From assembly GCA_002378845.1 (NCBI GenBank), contig DFRY01000016.1, positions 3,944 through 21,075 of the forward strand: a stretch of 17,132 bases of DNA, in the 5' to 3' direction. This document shows, piece by piece, positions 1 through 7,117 of this stretch. The notes under the pieces were generated by a model. It saw nothing but the letters and a program-made list of their open reading frames with translations. It was not told the origin of the DNA and made no database searches. The position numbers and the translations under genes are program-made. Each line of letters opens with the position of its first letter. Position 1 is the first letter of the stretch. Origin of the DNA: Ruminococcaceae bacterium UBA3451 (GTDB taxonomy: Bacteria > Bacillota > Clostridia > Oscillospirales > Acutalibacteraceae).

Positions 1-1
1 C

Positions 2-910
2 CTTGGGCTGGACGGAATCGACACCCTGGAAGACCTTGCTTATGTAAAAGCCCTGGTTGTGGAAGCTGTAAAGCGGGACGGTTACGCCGTTGTAAACGCG
101 GAGGACAAAATGACTCCGGCCATTCTGGAACGCGTAAGAGCCAACAAAATCCTGTTTTACCGGGATTCCAAAGCGGCGGTTCCGTACAAAGCCATGGATT
201 GCATTCGCGTTTATACCGACCGCGGTTATATCAAAATTAAAGACGGATTGGATTTAATCCGTATTGCGCGGGTTTCCGATATTCCCATTACCCGGGGCGG
301 AATGATTGCGTGCAACATTGAAAACTGCCTCGCGGCGGTCGCAGCACTGTACGGGCTCCGTGTTTCACCCGACACAATTGCAGCCGGACTGCTGAGTTTT
401 ACGGAAAACAAGGGGCGTTTTCATTTATTTGAGCTGAACGGATTTCAGATTATGCTGGATTACGGTCACAATCCCGCGGGTTACACCAGAGTGACCGAAG
501 CCTGCAGAAAGCTGGGTTACGCGCGGCTCATCGGAGTAATCGGCATGCCGGGCGACCGGATGGATTGTTCCATTCAGCAGGCTGCTCACCTGAGTGCGGA
601 GGCATTTGACCGCATTTATATTAAGGAAGACACAGACCTGCGCGGCAGACAAGAGGGTGAAGTCGCCGGGCTGTTTTACAAAACCATTCTGCAGTCCGGT
701 TACCCAAAAGAAGATGTAAATATTATCGAAAACGAACTGGACGCTTTGAAAGCCGCTGTAGGTAAAGCACATAGCAACGACCTGATCGTTGTATTTTACG
801 AAAAAATCGAGCCGCTTCTTTCCTACCTGGATTCCGCCGGAGCAAAAAGCGTAGAAACGCAAAAGAATACCGGCGAAGCGCTGCCGGCGGGAAAAGTAAT
901 TAATCTGTAA
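2..910 (+). CDS. cphA: cyanophycin synthetase, C-terminal part (5' end outside window)
   Basis: The frame is open from base 2, so this is the last 302 residues of a larger protein; the family is usually near 875 residues. The enzyme makes cyanophycin, a nitrogen-storage polymer with a poly-aspartate backbone and arginine side chains, using ATP in the cytoplasm. Visible is the Mur-ligase-like half: the segment GIDTLEDLAYVK at the window edge, NIENCLAAVAALYGL at about 326-370, then GRFHLFELNG and the hallmark LDYGHNPAGY at about 454-483, followed by KEDTDLRGRQEGEVAG in the C-terminal lobe. The ATP-grasp half and the Mur P-loop lie upstream and cannot be checked. The GTG at 59 is internal, because family similarity continues upstream of it. 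The gene ends just before a strong terminator. No cyanophycinase gene is visible here. Confidence 0.93.
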   Translation, partial: LGLDGIDTLEDLAYVKALVVEAVKRDGYAVVNAEDKMTPAILERVRANKILFYRDSKAAVPYKAMDCIRVYTDRGYIKIKDGLDLIRIARVSDIPITRGGMIACNIENCLAAVAALYGLRVSPDTIAAGLLSFTENKGRFHLFELNGFQIMLDYGHNPAGYTRVTEACRKLGYARLIGVIGMPGDRMDCSIQQAAHLSAEAFDRIYIKEDTDLRGRQEGEVAGLFYKTILQSGYPKEDVNIIENELDALKAAVGKAHSNDLIVVFYEKIEPLLSYLDSAGAKSVETQKNTGEALPAGKVINL

Positions 911-917
911 TTTTTCT

Positions 918-957
918 ACGGCCTTATCCGTTACAACCGGATAAGGCCGTTTCCTTT
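918..957 (+). terminator. rho-independent terminator after cphA
   Basis: A perfect 13-bp stem, ACGGCCTTATCCG at 918-930 pairing with 938-950 across a 7-nt loop, is followed by TTCCTTTT. The hairpin starts 7 bases after the cphA stop codon. The T-run before the left arm could also give weak termination in the opposite direction. Confidence 0.88.
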
Positions 958-989
958 TGCAATAGGACAACCAAATCTACCTAAAACTG

Positions 990-1019
990 ACATATTATTT
1001 ATTCACAGACAATATAATG
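990..1019 (+). promoter_or_regulatory. possible promoter of the pdaA-like gene
   Basis: CTGACATA at 987-994 precedes TATAATG at 1013-1019. Read as a sigma-A promoter, CTGACA and TATAAT are 20 bp apart, which is too far. Read as a forespore (sigma F/G-like) promoter, ACATA and TATAATG are 18 bp apart and only partly match. Known PdaA genes are forespore-expressed, which fits the second reading, but the match is weak. Confidence 0.25.
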
Positions 1020-1051
1020 AATTATCTTATTATGGACGGTGGCATTGTATT

Positions 1052-1858
1052 GTGGTTGTAATTATTGGAAAGAAACAAATCGGAATCGCACTGGCCTGCC
1101 TTGTGGCAATTGTAACCGGAATTATCGTTTTTACCGCAAGACCGCAGGCAGCCGTACAGGCAAGCACCACAAACACAAACTGGGGACTAGGGTTTCACGA
1201 AAACGGCAAACAGCCGACCGGGAATGCTTCCGCAGCCACTTTGAAGCAGTACAATGCGTATTATGTGGGGGCCGCGGATAAAAAAATTATTTATCTGACA
1301 TTCGACGCGGGTTATGAAAACGGGTACACTCCGGCTATTTTGGACGCACTGAAAAAACATAATGTAAAAGCCACATTTTTTGTTGTGGGGAATTATTTAA
1401 ATACCAGTCCGGATTTGGTAAAACGGATGATAAGCGAAGGCCATATTGTGGGAAACCACACGAATACCCACCCCGATATGTCAAAAATATCGGATATGGA
1501 ATCGTTTAAAAAAGAAATCGGAGCCGTAGAAGAAAAGTTTAAAGAAATTACAGGTCAGGATATGAAGAAATATTACCGCCCGCCACAGGGGAAGTACAGT
1601 GTGAGCAACCTGCAGCAGGCAAAAGAGCTGGGCTATCATACTATTTTCTGGAGCCTGGCTTATGTGGACTGGTACCAGGATAAGCAGCCGACAAAGGAAG
1701 AAGCCTTTTCCAAGCTGCTGCCCAGAATTCATCCGGGTGCGGTCGTTCTGCTGCACAGCACATCCAAAACTAATTCGGAAATACTGGATGAACTGCTGAC
1801 CAAATGGCAGGACGACGGGTATCAGTTCGGCACACTCGACCAGCTGTGCAGCCAGTAG
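1052..1858 (+). CDS. pdaA: PdaA-like polysaccharide (peptidoglycan) de-N-acetylase
   Basis: 268 residues. In Bacillus, PdaA removes the N-acetyl group from stripped muramic acid, leading to muramic delta-lactam in spore cortex. A hydrophobic segment at residues 8-28 is a signal peptide or anchor, so the enzyme should act outside the membrane. The NodB-type deacetylase domain covers about residues 75-265. Motif 1 is TFDAG (83-87), the PdaA-type form of TFDDG; metal ligands are in H136-TNT-H140; then RPPQG (176-180) and LLHS with H235. The PdaA-type lead-in WGLGFHENGKQPTGNAS precedes the domain. The start is a GTG at 1052, because no in-frame ATG lies upstream and the out-of-frame ATG at 1032 stops after nine codons; GGACGGTGG at 1034-1042 is a weak ribosome site. 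It is monocistronic between two terminators. The delta-lactam role is inferred from the family. Confidence 0.88.
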   Translation: MVVIIGKKQIGIALACLVAIVTGIIVFTARPQAAVQASTTNTNWGLGFHENGKQPTGNASAATLKQYNAYYVGAADKKIIYLTFDAGYENGYTPAILDALKKHNVKATFFVVGNYLNTSPDLVKRMISEGHIVGNHTNTHPDMSKISDMESFKKEIGAVEEKFKEITGQDMKKYYRPPQGKYSVSNLQQAKELGYHTIFWSLAYVDWYQDKQPTKEEAFSKLLPRIHPGAVVLLHSTSKTNSEILDELLTKWQDDGYQFGTLDQLCSQ

Positions 1859-1885
1859 CGCAGGTCTGCACAGCCAGAAAAACAT

Positions 1886-1930
1886 AAAAACCCGCAGACT
1901 GCCGGAACACCGGATTGTCTGCGGGTTTTT
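1886..1930. terminator. bidirectional terminator between converging genes
   Basis: AAAAACCCGCAGAC at 1886-1899 pairs with GTCTGCGGGTTTTT at 1917-1930, with a small inner CCGG/CCGG stem. The A-run on the left and T-run on the right let it end both the pdaA-like transcript (plus) and the parA-comFB transcript (minus), whose stop codon lies 17 bases beyond it. Confidence 0.9.
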
Positions 1931-1946
1931 CCTGTTTTATATTTTA

Positions 1947-2423
1947 TCAGTGCCTGGGATGGGTACGCACAGCCAGTACCGCCTGTATCATAGCGGTAAG
2001 TACCTGCGCGTTGGTCTGCGGGTCAATATCGGGGGTCGGCTGGCCGTCCATAAGTACCATGTATTTGGAGGGAAGTTTATTCAGTGACAGGGCGACAATG
2101 TCTTTTTTGCACCGGTCGCATTTGCAGCATTTAAAACGTGCCAATACGGAATCCAGCTTTTCCAGCACAATACTTTCCATCGAGTTAATCAGTACGGTGG
2201 GCTGAGTGTCCATAGAAGGAACGCCTATTTCACGGCGAACGTTCACCCGGCGTGGATTCAGCGGTTCTTCCGCAGGCATAAATTCCGCCGGAGCAGCGGC
2301 CGCAGTCGGAAGCTGCTCCTCTTCCGCCGTATCCGCCGAGGATGCCCTAGCCGCTTTCGGGCTGGAGGGCATCAGCTTTTTATACATTAAGTCTTTATCA
2401 ATTTCCTTTTTTGTTCTCGCCAT
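1947..2423 (-). CDS. ComFB-domain protein
   Basis: 158 residues. A lysine/alanine/glutamate-rich, probably disordered N-terminus (about 1-70) precedes a ComFB domain (about 77-155) with the family pattern LINSMESIVLEKLD, a cysteine cluster CCKCDRC (Cys99, 100, 102, 105) and LSLNKLPSKYMV. ComFB was named from the Bacillus late-competence comF operon, where its role is unclear; a cyanobacterial ComFB-domain protein is a known c-di-GMP receptor. The cysteines suggest metal binding (inference). Translation starts at ATG 2423, only two bases past the parA stop, with AAAGGGGAT inside the end of parA as ribosome site, so the two genes are co-transcribed and probably coupled. No comFA or comFC lies nearby, so a competence role has no support from context. 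Domain assignment is good; function is unknown. Confidence 0.82.
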   Translation of the reverse strand: MARTKKEIDKDLMYKKLMPSSPKAARASSADTAEEEQLPTAAAAPAEFMPAEEPLNPRRVNVRREIGVPSMDTQPTVLINSMESIVLEKLDSVLARFKCCKCDRCKKDIVALSLNKLPSKYMVLMDGQPTPDIDPQTNAQVLTAMIQAVLAVRTHPRH

Positions 2424-2425
2424 GT

Positions 2426-3187
2426 TTATATCCCCTTTGCCATCAGTTCGTCAATAAACTGCAGATAATCCAGTGAAATATTGTTGCGCGGTGCGTAATC
2501 CAGAATACTTTGCTGGAGCGACTGCGCTTCACTGACAACGACACTGTTGCGGATATAACTGTCAAACAGGCGAATATTCAAATCCTGCGCAATCAATTCC
2601 GCCGTTCCTCGAATTTCACGGCTAAGCAGCGTGCGCGGGTTGAATTTGGTAAGCAGAATTCCCGCAATACGAAGGCCGGGGTTGCAGTACTTTTTCACGC
2701 GCTCCACAGTTTCGTAAAGCTGCGCAATTCCCTGCAGACTGAAAATATCGGAAAGCATGGGCACGATAATTGTGTCGGACGCGGTAAACGCGTTTATGGT
2801 AAGAATACCGAGCGCCGGCGGGGTATCCAGTATAATATAATCATACAAATCCATAATCGGCTTAATTGCTTCTTTGAGTAAAAACTCTCTTCCGGTATTG
2901 GTGAACTCCAATTCAATTCCGCTCAGCAGGATGCTTGAGATAATAATATCGGTCGTATCCGTTTTCTGAATTGCGAACTGCGTTTTCACGTCGCCTTTCA
3001 GCACATCGTAAATCGTGGCGCTGGTTTCGGAATCCGCCCCAACGCTAAACCCCAAATTCCCCTGCGGGTCCAGATCGATAATCAGAACGCGAAAGCCTTT
3101 TTTCTTCAAACCCGCCGCCAGATTACAGGTTGTAGTTGTTTTACCGACTCCGCCTTTTTGATTGGAAACGGATATAACCTTGCTCAT
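2426..3187 (-). CDS. ParA/Soj/MinD-family ATPase (orphan)
   Basis: 253 residues, first gene of a two-gene operon. Deviant Walker A KGGVGKT at 11-17 with signature Lys11, Walker A' LIIDLDPQGN at 35-44, and Walker B in YIILDTPPALG at 117-127 mark a ParA-type ATPase that dimerises with ATP and usually binds DNA or membrane. It resembles chromosomal Soj/ParA in length and lacks an N-terminal helix-turn-helix extension. The start at ATG 3187 is chosen because AAAAAAGGGGAG lies just upstream and the protein then begins MSKVISVSNQKGG as in the family; a longer frame to 3259 reads through the promoter. No ParB gene and no obvious parS-like site is seen in the window. The neighbour is comFB, so the partner or cargo may be that protein (inference). 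Confidence 0.9.
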   Translation of the reverse strand: MSKVISVSNQKGGVGKTTTTCNLAAGLKKKGFRVLIIDLDPQGNLGFSVGADSETSATIYDVLKGDVKTQFAIQKTDTTDIIISSILLSGIELEFTNTGREFLLKEAIKPIMDLYDYIILDTPPALGILTINAFTASDTIIVPMLSDIFSLQGIAQLYETVERVKKYCNPGLRIAGILLTKFNPRTLLSREIRGTAELIAQDLNIRLFDSYIRNSVVVSEAQSLQQSILDYAPRNNISLDYLQFIDELMAKGI

Positions 3188-3230
3188 GCTGATACTCCCC
3201 TTTTTTCTCCGTAAAATCCATAACATTATA

Positions 3231-3259
3231 ATTATACTATTTTTAAATGCAATTAACAA
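3231..3259 (-). promoter_or_regulatory. sigma-A-type promoter of parA-comFB
   Basis: On the minus strand TTGTTA (3259-3254), a 17-bp spacer and a perfect TATAAT (3236-3231) precede parA by about 44 bases. A second TATAAT overlaps directly downstream. This supports the ATG at 3187 rather than an earlier start. Confidence 0.75.
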
Positions 3260-3462
3260 TATTTCTTCTTTTTTCTTATATCATTTCTCATCGCATTTTG
3301 TAAAAAAAGATACTTTCACAAAACCATATGCCCTTTGGTTTGCTTTCTTGCCGTGAAATTCAGCCGGTATAAAATAAAACTCGCTCTGCTCGCCCCTTTC
3401 ACTTTGGTGACAGATGCTATTTTGTTCCGCCTTAAGCGTTTAAAATGCGGCGAAAATCCACA

Positions 3463-3491
3463 TTGATTATTACTCTGTTTGGGAATATAAT
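3463..3491 (+). promoter_or_regulatory. sigma-A-type promoter of the acyltransferase-like gene
   Basis: TTGATT at 3463-3468, a 17-bp spacer and TATAAT at 3486-3491 lie 56 bases before the start codon. The rest of the 359-base divergent region (3188-3546) is AT-rich and shows no further gene or clear repeat. Confidence 0.7.
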
Positions 3492-3546
3492 AAAAAAAAA
3501 TCAATGATTGCCCGCCAAATGAGAAACGAGCGGAAAAGGGCTGAAA

Positions 3547-4815
3547 ATGGCAAAGAATCAAACGATAAAAGCAGAAGCTTTTGACATAATGCAATATTTA
3601 TACGGTGCGGTACACAACCCCTTAATTCACTGTCTGGTGCATTTTGACGGTTTTCTGGACGAAGCGGCACTGAAAAATGCGGTCATGCTTTCACAAGGTG
3701 CACTGCCCCTGATTGGCTGTTGTTTTAAACCATCCGGTTACCACCCGTGTTGGGTCAAGCAGTCGTTTACCGCGGACGACATTGTAACTGTGGTCGATGC
3801 AAAAACCGACACGGAAAAGCGGCAGCGTGACGCGCTTGCCACCGTTATTGATGTAACCAAAGAACCGCAGCTGAAAATTTTGCTTCTTCGGGGAACAGCC
3901 GCCGATACGCTTTGTGTCGTTATAAACCATATGCTTTGCGACGGAGCGGGCTTTAAAGAATACCTGTATCTGCTCTGCCAGCTCTATACAAACGGGAGCA
4001 GCACACAAAAAATGCCCGGCGGCTCCAGAAACGCGGCACAGGCATACTCCAAATTTTCCGTACCCGAACGGCTTCAAATTTTCTTCTCGAATTACAGCCT
4101 TTCCAAACAAAAAGAACAGGCCATTTTCCGTTTACAGGGTGACAAAGACAACCCTATTTTTTCGGTACAATCCATTGACCAAAATGAATTTTCTGCAGTT
4201 CGCCGCTTTGCAAAACAAAGGGGCGCTTCCGTAAACGACATGGTTCTTACCGCATATGCGCGTGTTTTACGGGCCGAGTTAAAAAGCGACCGCATCCTTT
4301 TTCCCTGCCCCGTTGACCTTAGAAAATATCTGTCCGAAGACCGGACGCACGGTATCTGCAATTTGACCAGCAATTACCTTTGCGATGTGACCATTCACAA
4401 AAACGATCCGTATGAAACCACGTTGGCACAGGTCAGCAACCAAATGAAACAGCAAAAATCAAATGACAGCTGCCTCAAACCTGTAATGATGCTGGAACTA
4501 GCAATGCGCTTCCTGCCCTTTCGCCTGATGCAAAAGGTGTTCTATCAAATTTTCACCATTCCGGTGCTTTCCTATACCAATTTGGGCATAATGGATGAGA
4601 ATCGATTTCGGTTTAAGGGCACAGCCATAAAAGACGTTTATTTGACCGGCGCGGTGAAATACGTTCCTTATTTTCAGATTGCCGTTTCCACATACGAAAA
4701 TGTTTGTACACTGAGCAGCAATCTGTACGGCACACCGGAAGATGAAATCCACATGAATCAATTCCTTGTCGCGGTAAAAAACGAACTGATTTCGGCTTCC
4801 TATTCCGTTTCCTAG
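3547..4815 (+). CDS. stand-alone condensation-domain-like acyltransferase
   Basis: 422 residues, the usual size for a single domain of the chloramphenicol-acetyltransferase/NRPS-condensation fold. The catalytic HxxxDG motif is clear as NHMLCDGAGF (His128, Asp132, Gly133). The C-terminal half keeps fold-typical pieces: FPCPVDLRKYL, then a segment around YTNLGIMDENRFRF. Relatives include alcohol O-acetyltransferase-like proteins, PapA-type acyltransferases and free condensation domains, all moving an acyl group from CoA or a carrier protein to an OH or NH2. No carrier, adenylation or ketosynthase gene is near, so the substrate is unknown. Ribosome site AAAAGGG at 3534-3540 is 6 bases from the ATG. 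No clear terminator separates it from the oxidoreductase 139 bases downstream, so they may share a transcript. Confidence 0.75.
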   Translation: MAKNQTIKAEAFDIMQYLYGAVHNPLIHCLVHFDGFLDEAALKNAVMLSQGALPLIGCCFKPSGYHPCWVKQSFTADDIVTVVDAKTDTEKRQRDALATVIDVTKEPQLKILLLRGTAADTLCVVINHMLCDGAGFKEYLYLLCQLYTNGSSTQKMPGGSRNAAQAYSKFSVPERLQIFFSNYSLSKQKEQAIFRLQGDKDNPIFSVQSIDQNEFSAVRRFAKQRGASVNDMVLTAYARVLRAELKSDRILFPCPVDLRKYLSEDRTHGICNLTSNYLCDVTIHKNDPYETTLAQVSNQMKQQKSNDSCLKPVMMLELAMRFLPFRLMQKVFYQIFTIPVLSYTNLGIMDENRFRFKGTAIKDVYLTGAVKYVPYFQIAVSTYENVCTLSSNLYGTPEDEIHMNQFLVAVKNELISASYSVS

Positions 4816-4954
4816 GATGTGCCGTGGGCAAAATTTTAACCAGACCATAATTTTTCATTGAAAATACAGAATACGTGCTGCGCAATACGAAGCACTTTGT
4901 AAAAAACTCTGCTCTGCTTTGCGCAAATTATGAAACAGACAGGAGATGTAACTT

Positions 4955-5947
4955 ATGAGCCACTTATTAGAATCTTTGCAGGTCGGAACCCTGCAATTAA
5001 AAAACCGCCTTGTTATGCCGCCTATGGCAACAGCCAAAAGCGGCGGCGACGGAAAAATCAGTCAGGAACTGCTGGATTATTATGACGAAAAATCCAACGG
5101 CGGAGCTCCTTCCCTTATCATTATTGAACACAGCTTTATCCGTATGGACGGAAAAGCAAGTCAAAACCAGCTTTCTGCTGCAAGTGACAGCGATATAAAA
5201 GGACTGAGCAAGCTTGCGGAAGTCATTCACAAAAACGGAAGCAAATGTGCCATGCAGCTAAACCATGCCGGAGCACAGGCAGATGCTGCTGTGACCGGAA
5301 CAGAGCCACTCGCTCCTTCTGCAGTACCGGTACCCCCAATGGGAAAAGTGGCGCGCGAACTGACCGAAGGGGAAATTGCGGACATTGCAAGTTCGTTTGC
5401 GCGTGCCGCACGCAGAGTAAAAGAAGCCGGATTCGACGCCGTAGAACTGCACAGCGCACACGGATATTTACTGAATCAGTTTTACTCGCCCCTGACGAAT
5501 CACCGCAAAGACGCATACGGCGGTGACCTTATGAACCGCATTCGCATTCATCTTGAAGTAATTGCATCCGTACGCGCTGCCGTCGGTGATTACTTCCCCA
5601 TTTTGCTTCGTCTTGGCGCATGTGATTACATGGAGGGCGGCACCACAAAGGAAGACAGTGCCGCGGCTTGCCGCGAATTCGAAAAAGCGGGCGTCAGCCT
5701 GATTGATATTACCGGCGGTCTTTGCCGGTACAGCGTGCCGGAGCTGACCGGACAGGGTTATTTTTCCTCTGTTTCCCAGGCGGTGAAACAGGCGGTAAGC
5801 ATTCCGGTTCTGCTTACCGGCGGTATTACCGAGCCGCAGGCGGCAGAAGAACTGCTTATACAGGAAAAGGCTGACCTGATTGGTGTGGGGCGAGCGATTT
5901 TTAAGGACTCTGACTGGGCTAAAAATGCCGTAAAAGCATTACAATAA
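4955..5947 (+). CDS. Old Yellow Enzyme family NADH:flavin oxidoreductase (short, YqjM-like)
   Basis: 330 residues forming one FMN-binding TIM barrel; the C-terminal iron-sulfur and NAD-binding part of the large clostridial enoate reductases is absent. Such enzymes reduce activated C=C bonds of enones, enals or nitro compounds with NAD(P)H. Visible family marks are LKNRLVMPPMA (15-25), QLNHAGAQ (101-108), the substrate-binding HSAHGYLLNQFYSPLTNHR (His166, His169, Tyr171), KDAYGG, and the phosphate-binding TGGI and VGRAIFKD near the C-terminus. The ATG has AGGAGATG upstream. It follows the acyltransferase-like gene in the same direction and ends before a strong terminator. The physiological substrate cannot be read from sequence. 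Confidence 0.9.
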   Translation: MSHLLESLQVGTLQLKNRLVMPPMATAKSGGDGKISQELLDYYDEKSNGGAPSLIIIEHSFIRMDGKASQNQLSAASDSDIKGLSKLAEVIHKNGSKCAMQLNHAGAQADAAVTGTEPLAPSAVPVPPMGKVARELTEGEIADIASSFARAARRVKEAGFDAVELHSAHGYLLNQFYSPLTNHRKDAYGGDLMNRIRIHLEVIASVRAAVGDYFPILLRLGACDYMEGGTTKEDSAAACREFEKAGVSLIDITGGLCRYSVPELTGQGYFSSVSQAVKQAVSIPVLLTGGITEPQAAEELLIQEKADLIGVGRAIFKDSDWAKNAVKALQ

Positions 5948-5982
5948 TTTTTCTTTCACAGCCGAAAAACACCATGAATTTT

Positions 5983-6023
5983 ATCCCCCTTGCGCAGCAA
6001 AAAGCGTAGAGGGGGATTTTTCT
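5983..6023 (+). terminator. rho-independent terminator after the OYE gene
   Basis: ATCCCCCT at 5983-5990 pairs with AGGGGGAT at 6010-6017, with an inner TGCGC/GCGTA helix, followed by TTTTTCT. Confidence 0.88.
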
Positions 6024-6078
6024 ACCCCAAAGCTGAACAAACAAGGTGTTGAAATAAAGAAAACAAAGCGGAAAGTGT

Positions 6079-6116
6079 ATTTATTTTCACTGTTTCGTTA
6101 TGAAAATAAATTTTTT
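6079..6116. repeat. AT-rich inverted repeat upstream of glnK1
   Basis: A perfect 11-bp inverted repeat, ATTTATTTTCA at 6079-6089 and its complement at 6101-6111, is spaced by 11 bases and followed by a T-run. It lies about 90 bases before the glnK1 promoter. It could be an operator, a weak second terminator, or chance in AT-rich DNA. Confidence 0.5.
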
Positions 6117-6205
6117 ATCGCTGTGGATTCTGTCAAAAACAGCTTGTATATTTTTTGTTTTTCATGGCAATTTGATGAATTTTAACAGACTGTGAACAAA
6201 GGGGA

Positions 6206-6233
6206 TTGACATTTCAACCGTATAGTGTATGAT
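6206..6233 (+). promoter_or_regulatory. sigma-A-type promoter of the glnK-amtB locus
   Basis: Perfect TTGACA at 6206-6211, a 16-bp spacer and TATGAT at 6228-6233. Initiation near 6240 would give a leader of about 220 bases before glnK1, long for a simple 5' UTR. Confidence 0.72.
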
Positions 6234-6281
6234 GTGCATAAGGAACAACTTACACCGTTTTCTTCTTAGCCGCGAAAGGTC

Positions 6282-6401
6282 TTGTACAGTAATTTTGAAT
6301 TATTCTCGATTAAAAAATGCAGTAATTCATAAAATCAGCTTTGCAATCTGCAAAATATGCAATTTTTATTCGTTTATCAGTCAAAAATATTTTCTGTACA
6401 A
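6282..6401 (+). promoter_or_regulatory. possibly structured 5' leader of glnK1
   Basis: Inside the predicted leader, TTGTACAG at 6282-6289 is the exact complement of 6394-6401. Enclosed are three smaller potential helices: 6296-6302 with 6323-6329, 6340-6345 with 6349-6354, and an all-A/T one at 6362-6367 with 6383-6388. The set resembles a multi-way junction closed by one long-range stem. No known riboswitch consensus was recognised, and the AT-richness makes chance pairing plausible. A further small hairpin, GCAAG/CTTGC, lies nearer the ribosome site. Confidence 0.3.
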
Positions 6402-6462
6402 CTTGGCAACAGGAGCAAGAAATCCTTGCGATGAATAAAATAAGATCAAAGGGGATGAGGCT

Positions 6463-6801
6463 ATGAAAAAAGTCGAGATGATACTGAGACCGGAAAAGCT
6501 CGAAGAAGCAAAAGAAATTTTTAACGAATTGCAAATTCACGGCATGACTGTAACCATGGTTTCCGGCTGCGGGCACCAAAAGGGCAGAAAAAGCTGGTAC
6601 CGCGGTACCGAGCGGGACATTAACCTTCTCCCGAAAGTGAAAGTAGAGACCGTCGTTCACGATGAAATCGTAGCCGAACTGATTTCAAAAATAACCGAAA
6701 AGGTAAAAACCGGTGAGGTCGGTGACGGCAAAATCTTCGTTTATAACGTAGAGCAAGCCATACGTATCCGGACAGGTGAGAGTGGTGACGATGCAATCTA
6801 A
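6463..6801 (+). CDS. glnK: PII nitrogen regulatory protein, copy 1
   Basis: 112 residues, standard PII length. PII trimers sense ATP/ADP and 2-oxoglutarate and, in the GlnK class, plug the ammonium channel when nitrogen is plentiful. Gln39 (2-oxoglutarate site), Lys58, the C-terminal signature TGEVGDGKIFVY (83-94) and Arg101/Arg103 are present. In the T-loop Tyr46 is kept, but position 51, the uridylylated tyrosine of enterobacterial PII, is Arg, so that modification is not expected. Ribosome site AAAGGGGATGAGG precedes the ATG. Its stop overlaps the start region of the next small gene, and a second PII and amtB follow, so its likely client is that transporter. By hand count it is about 79% identical to copy 2 (88 of 112), with six of the differences in the T-loop. 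Confidence 0.95.
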   Translation: MKKVEMILRPEKLEEAKEIFNELQIHGMTVTMVSGCGHQKGRKSWYRGTERDINLLPKVKVETVVHDEIVAELISKITEKVKTGEVGDGKIFVYNVEQAIRIRTGESGDDAI

Positions 6802-7093
6802 AAACAGTTATCCTGTTGACACAAAGAAAAAAGTTCTGGTGTCCGTTCTTTCTGTGGTTGCTCTGGCAATCTGTGCATCCGGAGTTTTTTTCTCGGTTTA
6901 CAGTCTGATTTATAACATCAGCTTTCAGGTACTGAACACGCAGGTTCCCGGGGTTATTTTCGGGGCGGCGGTTCTTTATTTGGGAATACGTTATTTTTTA
7001 TCGCTGATGAATCTTCGAAAAGAAGTTTACAAACCCACTTCCCGATTCTCGTGGAGTAACTTCAAAAAAGATTCTTCCAAAAAGAGCAAATAG
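6791..7093 (+). CDS. unrecognised small membrane protein between two PII genes
   Basis: 100 residues from ATG 6791, or 105 from an in-frame GTG at 6776; both overlap the end of glnK1, which suggests translational coupling. It has two hydrophobic segments, about residues 15-41 and 53-73, with a lysine-rich stretch before the first and a Lys/Ser-rich tail (80-100). By the positive-inside rule both ends face the cytoplasm. No enzyme motif or known family was recognised. The position in a glnK-x-glnK-amtB array suggests a link to ammonium transport or PII membrane recruitment, which is inference from neighbours only. A hairpin terminator follows the gene within 25 bases. Confidence 0.7.
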   Translation: MQSKNSYPVDTKKKVLVSVLSVVALAICASGVFFSVYSLIYNISFQVLNTQVPGVIFGAAVLYLGIRYFLSLMNLRKEVYKPTSRFSWSNFKKDSSKKSK

Positions 7094-7117
7094 CTTGCTT
7101 ACATACAAAGAGGCAAT

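Noticed and set aside
425..970. 181-codon minus-strand frame antisense to cphA
   Set aside because: Shadow of a strongly conserved plus-strand coding frame; it also runs through the cphA terminator.
3188..3259. Longer parA start at 3259
   Set aside because: Would overlap a good -35/-10 pair and add 24 residues of AT-rich translation; ATG 3187 has the better ribosome site and family start.
6229..6438. 69-codon frame in the glnK1 leader
   Set aside because: No ribosome site before its start, composition rich in Ile/Phe/Asn/Cys as expected of AT-rich non-coding DNA, and no recognisable family.
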